DNA from: Elmis aenea
Taxonomy: Eukaryota > Arthropoda > Insecta > Coleoptera > Elmidae
DNA: 64,000 nt
NCBI GenBank assembly: GCA_947652605.1
Contig: OX393581.1
Coordinates: 46,771,924 to 46,835,923, forward strand
Direction: 5' to 3'
The position numbers and the translations under genes were made by a program. This document shows positions 11,950-22,000 of the stretch, piece by piece; position 1 is the stretch's first letter, and every line of letters begins with the position of its first letter. The notes under the pieces are model-generated. The model worked only from the letters and a program-made list of their open reading frames with translations, made no database searches and was not told where the DNA came from.

Positions 11950-12326
11950 GATTTGTTTTTTTTTATTGTTTCCGCGGAGGTGGTCCCCTTTCGGGTTCCT
12001 GTACTGCGACCTGTTGGTCTATTGTACCCTCTGGTGATAGCCACTTAAAGAAGTCCTGTGTTTTTGAAAAACTCCAGGATTTTCTTTAAGGGTGTTTTTC
12101 TTAGCTCTTCTTGGTTGGCTTTTTCCATCCCTAGAAGTCTGCGCCGATAGGGTGTGAATCCTTCACACTGGCATATTACGTGCAGAGGAGTTTCTTCTTC
12201 TTCACCACATCCTCTACATATATCGGTCTCAGAGAGCCCTATTATGTAAAAGTGTTTGTTTAACCCACAGTGCCCTGTGACAAGCCCTGTGGCTGCTCTG
12301 ATGTCTGCTCTGCTCATCCTGAGCAT
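11950..12326 (-). pseudogene. 5'-truncated non-LTR retrotransposon, ORF2 C-terminus
   Basis: The minus-strand frame 12326-12045 encodes the end of a LINE ORF2: ADIRAATGLVTGHCGLNKH, then a Cys-rich knuckle CRGCGEEEETPLHVICQC and a short tail. TGH.GLN.H and C..C....ET..H..C.C are standard in the C-terminal tails of R1/jockey/LOA-type LINEs. Past the stop lies a GC-rich 3' UTR and an A-rich end (AATAAAAAAAAAC). The copy is 5'-truncated at about 12330 and lies outside the host transcript. The same 3' end occurs at 478-549. Confidence 0.8.
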
Positions 12327-12329
12327 ATT

Positions 12330-13610
12330 TTAAAAAAGGGTAAAATATAAACTGCATGTTTGTGCTGATATATCTTATATATTTTCTTTCTTTCAAAAAA
12401 GTTACGTAAATGTCATACAATAACCATATAACATAACTATCAATTAATTAAGGCATTCCACAGGTCACTTTTTGATCATTTTTAGTCAATAATTATATAA
12501 ACAGGAATGGATATCTTATATTAAAATATGTAAAGTTAATATTTAAAGTTATTTATGCTAGCATTACTACCTACAATATATATGTAAATTTGGTGTTCAT
12601 TCATAGAGTAAACATTTAAATTAAAAATAAAATTATTAATACTTATTGAAATTACTACGTTTCGCTACATCCATCAAATTTAACCCTAGCAATAAGATAA
12701 GTAACAAATACTACACAAATATAAAACAAATAACTAAGAAATACATGATTTGGTATCTGTCTAAGGTAAAAATAAATAACTTATTTTGATTTATGCTACA
12801 GTAAATGTGTCCACATACATTTTAAAGTTTATTAGCAATCGAATGTTATGTTTAAACATTCATTTATTAATAGCCTTCAACGAAATGTGTAACATAAGCT
12901 GAACAACAAATTTCAAAGATGGAAACAACAAAAAACATAAAATTTCTTGCATATACTTGTTTAAATGAAATGGTAACTGTACTGTTATTGTTAACCAATT
13001 TAAAAAGTTAAACTTAAACCATAATACTTTACTTATTAGATAAAACATAACACTCAGTCAACTAAGGGACGAAAAAAACAACAAATACTGACCATTTACT
13101 TCCAACTACCGAAAACAATTATAAACAATTTAATTGTGAAAGAAGTAAAATTGTATGTGCGAAGTTTACAAAAAATTTTGTAGCTAAAATTACCACAGAA
13201 ACATCAATTTAAAATTTTTGTAACACTCATTCAGTGAAAAACAAACGCAAAGAGTTCAGAAACAAATACAACTAAATAAACAAATTTGTATTCTAAATAA
13301 TGGTTAACAGGCCCTTCACCAAGAAAACAAATTTATAAAAATATACGAAACAGAACACAGAGTATGGGCTGAAATACGTTCCCTAATATTACACAAAACA
13401 TTTCATAAAATAAAAACTACTTTAATACAATTCTCAAAAAAAAATCTGCTGAAATGTGCATTTTCAGTGTTTCAATTAAATATTCATAACCTTTAGCTCC
13501 CTTCAAGGAATTTTTATGAGCAATTTTTTTGAGTAAGTACTAACCACCTTCTTTTTTTAAAGTGATACAGCTTGGTGTTGCTTACAAAATATTTAAAGGA
13601 TAGCCAGTAC
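12330..13610. other. AT-rich stretch, no gene seen
   Basis: No coding, RNA or repeat structure was recognised. The short minus-strand frames here lack domains and codon bias. Confidence 0.5.
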
Positions 13611-13616
13611 TTTTTA

Positions 13617-14375
13617 TAGTGTGTCCAAAAGGTATGGAATATGCTATATAATATCTCAGTAAATATCCACTTTAGGGAAAAATGTTTGGAATAAAAGTTG
13701 TTTGGTACTTAGTTTTCCACCACAAGACAAAAGTTAATTTTTTTTTTCGGATAACAAAAGCGCAATGAAAAACAATTGATTTTTTTTTTTATGGCAAGGT
13801 ATTCCTATATTATACTCATTTGATAGAGAATTTTTTTCTCTTTTCAACGATGGGGTCACCTTAGAAATTAAGTTTATGTTAAGAGGCCGGAGAATATCGA
13901 AAATTTAAAAGATCGTATTAGAGATATTACACCTGAAATGGTTGGGAATGTTATAAAAGGGTTTAAAAACCGAGTTTATCATTGTCAAGCTGTAAATGGT
14001 TCACAATTTGGACACTCATAGTAGATTTCGTCAAAAAATTTTAGTTCTTATGATGCTTTTGTTAGAAATAAATACTAATCAATTAAAATAATTTTTGCGT
14101 CTTTCTCAAAAAGTTGCTCAAGTAAGGGTACTAAAGTTTTGCGTTATTGAAAAGAGAAAAAAAATCTCTATCAAATGGGTATAATATAGGGGTACCTTGC
14201 CATTTAAAAAAATGCAATTGTTTTTAATTGCACTTTTGTTATTCGAAAAAAAAACATTTAAATTTAGTTTCTTGGTGGAAAACTAAATACCAAACAACTT
14301 TTATTCAAAACATTTTTCCCTAAAGTGGATATTTACTGAGATATATAGCATATTCCATACCTTTTGGACACACTG
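13617..14375. mobile_element. TA-flanked foldback element, family E
   Basis: The left arm, TAGTGTGTCCAAAAGGTATG, runs about 210 bases through TATCCACTTTAGGGAAAAATG. The right arm is its reverse complement, ending GGTATGGAATATGC/ and GGACACACTG, with TA on both outer sides (13615-13616, 14376-14377). It resembles a Tc1/mariner-like foldback. It has no open frame of note. Confidence 0.75.
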
Positions 14376-14631
14376 TATATATTAATTACATTTTATGTGT
14401 ATTCAATTATTTTTGAAACAATCGAATATAAATTTCAAATGCCACCCTGTATTTTCTTAATACATCTAATACAACTAGAGGTCTTTCAAGATAAACGGAA
14501 CTGACGCAGAAACCAAAACTTGTCTTAAGCGTTTATTACTGTGCCACCTAAAAACATCCGTCTACTTCAACAACGGGCTATAACCTATAATAATATGTTT
14601 TTAGAAAGGTCCACATTTCAACCGCCATCCA

Positions 14632-14975
14632 TTCAGTTTATCTTGAAACACCTCTAGTAACTGCAAGTTTTACTAATAAAAAATAGGCTGAATTTATTTG
14701 AGTTTGATAATAAAACAAGTGCTTAAAAAAATCATAATTGATTATCTCAAAAACAATTGAGTTTATATAAAATCCAATAAGAATTTAAAAAACCTTTAGG
14801 TTCAGTTTATCTTGAAAGACCTCTAGTAACTGCAAGTTTTTACTAATATAAAATGGGCTGAATTTATTTATTTAAGAGTTTGAAAATAAAACAAGCTCTT
14901 AAAAAAATCATAATAGATTATCTCAAAAACAATTGAGTTTATATAAAATCTAATAAAAATTTAAAAAACAACTTT
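14632..14975. repeat. Tandem duplication, two ~179-bp units
   Basis: Units begin TTCAGTTTATCTTGAAA at 14632 and 14811. They share CCTCTAGTAACTGCAAGTTT, TGATTATCTCAAAAACAATT (variant) and GAGTTTATATAAAATC. A related start (TCAAGATAAACGGAACTGA) on the other strand lies near 14489, so the pair may be part of a larger decayed element. Confidence 0.75.
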
Positions 14976-15047
14976 AATAAAGCAAAGCTTACCATTTAAA
15001 ATAAAGGGTTAGGGACTGCTTACTGGGACAACCTGTATGTATGCAAC

Positions 15048-15197
15048 TAGTGGCGCACTCAGGTTTTAATCTTGGGGGGAACCGGGTTGAACGCATAACA
15101 ATATTTTTATTGCAAATTCAATAAAATTCAATGTGTTTAAAAAATAACATTTTGAGGGGTGCCAGGGCCCCTTGGCTCCCCCCTAGATGCGCCACTG
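15048..15197. mobile_element. Short hAT-like MITE
   Basis: The inverted ends TAGTGGCGCA and TGCGCCACTG enclose about 150 bases with GGGGGGAACCGGG near the left and CCCCTTGGCTCCCCC near the right. The end type matches the other hAT-like elements in the window. The flanks (TATGCAAC against GTAGCAAA) are not a clear TSD. Confidence 0.6.
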
Positions 15198-15492
15198 GTA
15201 GCAAAAAAAATTTAAACAATAAAAATTACCTGCATGACTTTAATCTTTTTAGATTATAAACAAATTCTAAATAAAATTTTGCATGCTTATTTTCAAAATA
15301 AAAAATATGATTTTAAAACAAGCTTTATCATAACTCAAAAATTTTGTAAAAATAAATTTAATTTTTGTTTAATTTCTGCAAAACCTTGCAATCAACAACT
15401 GTTACAAATTACTTTGAATGATCTACTACAGTTTCGTCATTCTTAAATGATCAAATTACACCGAATTCTCGATTCCTCAAGTTTTACTTACA

Positions 15493-15498
15493 TTTATT
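15493..15498 (-). terminator. Candidate poly(A) signal of the SIPA1L gene
   Basis: The minus strand reads AATAAA here, about 340 bases past the stop codon at 15840, and is followed by a GT/T-rich stretch. The sequence between (15499-15839) is AT-rich and would be the 3' UTR. This is the best hexamer I found close to the stop, but AATAAA is frequent in DNA this AT-rich. Confidence 0.35.
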
Positions 15499-15839
15499 TT
15501 AAAGCATCCTCGATTTCTAAGGCACATTGTGGTGTTCGTAATTCCATAAGTTTAAGCTACAAAATAGTTTTCGCATCTGCACATAGAATTTCATCCGAAC
15601 TCCACTGTTTATCATGTAATAAATAAAACTTTGTACTCTATACTATACAACACATTTATACATACTTAAAACTGTGACAATAATATACTTTGAATGAAAA
15701 CAATTCGTTTCCCACGCAAACAAAAATACTGCATTAAAAATAAAACAAGTACATTTTTACAAAAATACAGTTTAAATACTGTGCATATTTAGTACTCGGT
15801 TTTCAAAATAAATACTTGTTGAATACAGGAGCTTTAATT

Positions 15840-16053
15840 CTATTGCCTGTGCACATTTTTAAAGAACCATTCGGTAAATTTCCTTAACTGGTTAACAGCA
15901 AGCTGTGCTTGATCATGTAACTTCCTGTTTTCTTCTTTTAAACGTCTTACTTCGTCTTCAAGAGACAATCGTCTCCTTGTCTCTCTTGACACCCTCGTTT
16001 CCAATTCTGATAGATGGTTTTGTATTTCCGGAACACTTGCACTCGAACTAACC
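15840..16053 (-). CDS. SIPA1L terminal exon: coiled coil and stop
   Basis: The last coding exon (214 bases) completes the split Thr codon and adds 70 residues. It is a charged heptad-like coiled coil with [37 protein letters not shown] and [18 protein letters not shown], ending HRQ and a TAG stop at 15842-15840. Vertebrate SIPA1L1 ends with the same arrangement, closing in KKFTEWVFNTI, so this fixes the true C-terminus. The acceptor reads ATATTTTAG. This exon is too short and too edge-limited to show as a long open frame and was found by splicing logic. Confidence 0.93.
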
Positions 16054-19000
16054 CTAAAATATGTAAAAAGTAAATTACTTGAGAGTTGCAGTTAATTCTC
16101 GTTCTCATTAGTCAAGTTACTTGAATTCAAGTAACTTGAAAGTACTTTACCATTGTGAACATGATATTTAGTAGACTTGAAGCTGACTTTCAAGTTTCAA
16201 AGTAAAGCCTCATTCTCATTAGTCAAGTTACTTCAATTCAGGTTGCTTGAACTCAAATCACTTTAACTCAAGTGACTTGAAAGCACTTTACCATTGTGAA
16301 CCTGACATTTAGTTAACTTGAAGCTGACTTTCAAGTTCCTTTCAAATTTCAAAGTAAAGTACAGCCTCATTCCATTAGTCAAGTTACTTCAATTCAGGTC
16401 GCTTGAACTCAAATCGCTTAAACTCAAGTAACTTGAAAGCACTTTACCAATGTGAACCTGATATAAATATCAGTCGCTTAAACTCAAGTAAATTGAAAGC
16501 ACTACCATTGTGAATCTCATATTTAGTTGACGAAGCTGACTTTCAAGTTCCTTTCAAGTTTTAAAGTAAAGTAAAGCCTCATTCTCATTAGTCAAGTTAC
16601 TTAAATTCAAGCGACTTCAATTTAAGTAACTTGAAAGCACTTTACCAATGTGAACCTGATATTTAGTTGACGAAGCTGACTTTCAAGTTCCTTTCAAGTT
16701 TTAAAGTGAAGCCTCATTCTCATTATTCACGTTACTTGAATTCAAGTGACTTCAATTGAAGTAATCTGAAAGCACTTAACCAATGTGAACCTAATATTTA
16801 GTTGACGAAGCTGACTTTCAAGTTCCTTTCAAGTTTTAAAGTAAAGTAAAGCCTCATTCTCATTAGACAAGTTACTTGAATTCAAGCGACCAATTTAAGT
16901 AACTTGAAAGCACTTTACCAATGTGAACTGATTTTAAGTTGACTTAAAGCTGATTATCAAGTTCCTTCAAGTTTCAAAGTAGCATATGGCCTCATAATAG
17001 ACTTGAAACTGTCTTTCAAGTTCTTTTCAAGTTTTAAAGTAAAGTAAAGCCTTATTTCTCATTATTCAAGAAACTTGAATTCAAGCAACTTCAATTTAAG
17101 TAACTTGAAAGCACTTTACCAATGTGAACCTGATATTCAATGGACTTGAATCCGATTTTTAAGTTCCTTTCAAGTTTCAAAGTAGCGTAAAGCCTCATTC
17201 TCATTAGTCAAGTTACTTGAATTCAAGCGACTTCAATTTAAGTAACTTGAAAGCACTTAACCAATGTGAACCTGATATTTAGTTGACTTGAGGTTGAGAT
17301 TTAAGTATCAAGTAGAATAGAGAGCCTATTAACTTTTCACTTGAATTGAGCGACTTGAATTCAAGTAACTTGACTAATGAGAACGAAACTTTATGTCACA
17401 AACCATGAAAACAAACTGTCTATTTTTAATGTTAATAAATTTTGTACATGCTAATTTAATTTATCTGACTGCTTATTTCAATAAAGCTTCAATTGTGTAT
17501 CATTTGGTGATTTTAAGAGCTTTCAAATCATGTATTTTAAAGTATGAGGTGCCATTTAAATCATTTTTAATTGGATACTGAACAATTTTAAATAAACAGT
17601 GAATATTTTGTAATTAATGCCCAAGCTTTAAATCTTAAAATTAAGAAGTCTCAGTACTGGAGAGTTATTACTGGTACACCAAGTATAAACCAAATCTCAC
17701 TTTCTGACAACTTTAAGAATTGTGCACTGTTTAAAATATTAAGAACTTACGTTGAGGTAATTGAAGCATCAACTGGTGCCTCTTCATCCCAGTGCCTTCC
17801 TCTCTCAGAATCACTTGCAGAATTAATTTGGGAAGTTTCCGAAACCTGCATCATAACTCTAGTTGCTGTATCTACAAGAGACGGCCAATCCATATCCCCA
17901 GGAAGCGGCAAAACCTCTGGTCCAACAACAATTGCTTTTCCCTTATTGTTGTTGGTAACTCTTGGAGACAATCTATCATCCTTGGAAGTCTTAAACTCCA
18001 CAGGAAGAGGACTTGACGTTGTGCTAGCATTGGAAATGACAGTAGCAGGCCTGGCCATTGTGAGGATAACTTCAGGCTGTGACTTGTGAATTGAAAGAGA
18101 ATTATTTAGATTCTCGTGAGAATGGCTCTTTGGTTCTTTGTTTAGTTTAACAGGTTCGCAAGCTTCTTCGATGTTGTCGGGATCTATGAGGCGTATCAGT
18201 TCTTCCTGAAAAGTGCTGGATGATAGATTTGCACTATTTCGGTTTGATGAGCGGGAAGTCACTCCAGCACGAAGTTTCGCTTCGCCATTTATCGAACGAG
18301 GGCTTTGATTTCTACTATTGTTGTTCGAGAGACTCGCTAGATGTTTCGTTGAGCGGCGCATTCTTGGGGAAACGTTTCCCCCACTCCCATTCGATAATTC
18401 GTCTTCACTGCCGATACCGTATATCCGATCGCTAACCGAGCTGTCGGTGGAATGTCCATCGTTTGTAATACGAGCCAGTTCGTTGTGTAGCTGTTGTATT
18501 GTCGTGTATTCGGCTACTTTTGGAGTTCTTGTGACCACATACTCCGTGTCTTGTCGCAACCTATCGTTCGATCTTATCCGTTCGTTCTCTTGTTTCAGCA
18601 AATTATTTTTATCCACTTTATAATTAATTTCGTAATCGTATGTATTATTGTGTAGGGCTGCCGTCAGTGGTGTCGAATAATTCGCATGTTGTAGCGGTAA
18701 AGAATGACTAACTTGGACCTTACTGTGTTGAACATTTTGCGGTCCGAAATGATTGTGGGACTGAGAAACTTGCAGATGGGATATTTGGTGTATGTTGTTC
18801 CTCTTCGGCGTGGACGGAAAGGTATTGTTAATATGGTTAGTGCGAGATGTTAAAGTGTGGGATCCGGTTTTTTGGGGTAAAGGGGGAGGCGTGCCTGTCC
18901 CCATTTCTAAATCTAGGTTTTCTTGCAGAAATTCGTACCAACGATCATCAGAATGACCACTAGAGGAGCTCGTCATTGTGCCCTAAGAAAATAAAAAAGG

Positions 19001-22000
19001 TTTTATCACACACTTTCCAGATAAAAAACAAATAAAAATAAAGTTTAAATGGAATTCAAGTAACAAAGTCTCAAACACGAATACAAATCTGCTAAAACAC
19101 AACTGATTTCATGGCTCTTAAATTAAACAATTTGGACACCCTGTACAGGGTGGACCAAATTCGATTGTTTTACCGGGTATCTCGGTTACCGTAATAGATA
19201 GCGGAAATCTCATATCGGTCTCTTGGGCTATTTTTTTGAGAAAATAACGCCTATCTAATCAGTTTTGTCTATCGAATTCCATTTTGACAGTACAGAAAAA
19301 AAAAAATTTCATCGTTTTTGAAAATTTGCCATAACTTCTTTATTTATTAAATTAGAACAAAATGTTATATAGGTTTTTTATACAAATTTTTATGCTTAAT
19401 CCAAAAACAAAAGTGATTTTGTTTTAGCCATCTTGAATTTCGAGATATAGAGTAAACTTACTTTTTTTTTATGGAAAGCCTAGTTGGCCATGACTTTATG
19501 TGAAAGAGTATTTTTTTAGCGTTTTAAAAATACATAGTTTTATATATTTGTTGCAAAAAATAACCGAGATATGGCCAATTTTGTAAAAATTCAATCATCA
19601 AAGTTTGCCATGATTTCATAAACAAGTGATGTTTGCAATTATTAAACAACTAAACGTCATTTCGAAGTAAATTTTTTAACTTAAGCAAATCCGTGTATTA
19701 TTTTGTATTTTATAACTGTTTATTGTGGTATTGTGAACATGGCTAAATTTGAACTCTTTGAAAAGTTTAATATGTTAGAATATTACTTTGTAAGTGATAA
19801 AAACGTAGCGGCTGTTTCAGTATTTACATGGCCAACTAGGGTTTCTATTTAAAAAAATGTAAGTTTACTCCATATCTCAAAGTTAAGGAGGCAAAAAAAC
19901 TTTTGCTTTTGTTTTTAAATTAAGCATAAAAATCTGTATGAAAAACCTCATTAACATTTTGTTCTAATTTAATAAATAAAGAAGTTATAGCAAATTTTCA
20001 AAAATGATGAAATTTCATTTTTCGTCTGTAGAGCCAAAATGGAATCTGATAGAAAAAATTTGATTGCATAGGCGTTATTTTCTCAAAAAAATAGCCCAAG
20101 AGACCGAAATCAGATTTTCGCTATCTATTGCGGTAACCGAGATACCACGTAAAACATTCGAATTTGGTCCACCCTGTTCTCAAAAACTAAATGTTGTACA
20201 AAATGTTTGTAAAAAGTTTTGGATTTATCTCAGAAAAATACACATTTTTGGTAATTCAACCATTTCTCTATCTTTAATAATAAGCGAGATACTTCTGTAA
20301 TAGCAACGATTTTGGAGCACCCTGTACAACGTTTCAGCCTAATTATAAACTGATATTCCAGAAGAACTATCAAGTAATAATCATTGTAATGTAAAAATTC
20401 ATAATTCATATTATAATTCCTGTAATACACAATGTGCTCACTCATTAGAAAACAAAACATCAATAATTACGGATAATGAGAGACAGTTCAAGATTTTAAT
20501 CATCAACCCACATAATTGTGCTTGTTTTCCACATAATTCCAGGAAAACAATACAAACTGAATAAGTAGTACAAGCAGCAGTGCATGAAATGATACTAATG
20601 TGAAAAAAAAATACGAAATAAAAATAGTTAGACAATAATTTTACACAAATAGTTTAAGGTATACGAAGCAGGAGACAGCATGATAAAAATCAAATACTTT
20701 TAAAATGAGATTGGACCCACTACATCTACAGCGTCATTCAAAAAGTCTACAACAAATGCAATAGTTTTCTATTATTGATTTCTCAGAAAATTTTATTCTT
20801 AATAAAAGTTGGTGCATGGTTTAAAACTAATATTTAGATGAAAAAAGTTCAATAAAAAGTCAGGACTAGATTTTGGCGATTTTTGAAATATTCGCAAGAG
20901 TAAAGTGCCCTTATTTTAAAAGATACATAACAAATTATAGGAAAGAGTTATTTAAAACCCAAAAATAAGGCTAGATTTAAATTTTGACGGTCAAATTCCA
21001 ATTTTTATATGTTAAGAAATTGGAAGCACTAATCGTGCGAATATTTCAATAATCGCGAAAATCTAGTGTCCTATAACTTTTTAATAAACTTTTTTTATCT
21101 TAAAATCAATTTTAGACCATGCACCAACTTTAATCAAGAACAAAATTTTCTGAAAAATCAATAATAAACAACTTTTCCATTTGTTGCAGATTTTTTGAAT
21201 GTTAAAATTTATTAAAAAATAAAAATTGGAATTTGACCGTCAAAATTTAACCCTTAAATGCATGAATTTTTAAAAATTAGATTTATATAAAATTTTTAGG
21301 TAGGTATATTTTATTGTAGAGAATGTGGGAAAAATAGTTAAAAAAATCATTCACAAGTTTTTAACTGTTTTAATCGAAAAACAAAAATTCTTGCCGAAGA
21401 GCAACATTGCGCCAAACAATAACTAAAAATATTGCCGAAGAGCAACATTTGTGCACAACGATGAATAAAATGTGTTGTTGATGGGCAACTTTGTACAAAA
21501 CAATAAATAAAATATGTTACCGAAGAGTAACATTTGTTCAAAACGATAAACAAAGTATGTTGCCGAAGTGCAACACTGTGCAAAACGGCAACTTTTATTT
21601 TAGGTGCAAATTATTTTGTTATAACATAGAGCCGCTCCACATTTTTCACAATTTATTGTTAATTCCATTTTATTTTGTAATTACATGTCACTATAAAAAG
21701 GTTTTTTATGTAAATAACAAGAAAATTATACAACGCCAAATTTGTGAAAAATGCAAAATAGTGCTAATTGGCAACACAATTTTTATATACTGCTATGAAC
21801 GGAGGTACAATATTGCATTATAATTCGATAAACTTAACTTTGATCTGTTAGAAACTTTTTTCTATGTTAAAATATTCTTTAATTTAAAAACAAAAATTCT
21901 AAATCTTAAAAATTATAAAAAAACAAAAAAATTGGGTTATATTTTGATGATAAATTTTCAAAAACTATCGCCCTTTATGAAATTGTTTCTTAACATATGC

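Noticed and set aside
16092..17386. CRISPR-like regular repeats
   Set aside because: Unit spacing is irregular, spacers are repeats themselves, and the context is an insect intron.
17792..18623. Plus-strand frames opposite the Ser-rich exon
   Set aside because: They are antisense shadows of the coding exon.
18974..18976. ATG beginning a 409-codon open frame, a possible separate gene start
   Set aside because: It lies two codons inside an exon with a clear acceptor, and the frame joins the PDZ exon in phase 0. It is an internal Met of the SIPA1L protein.
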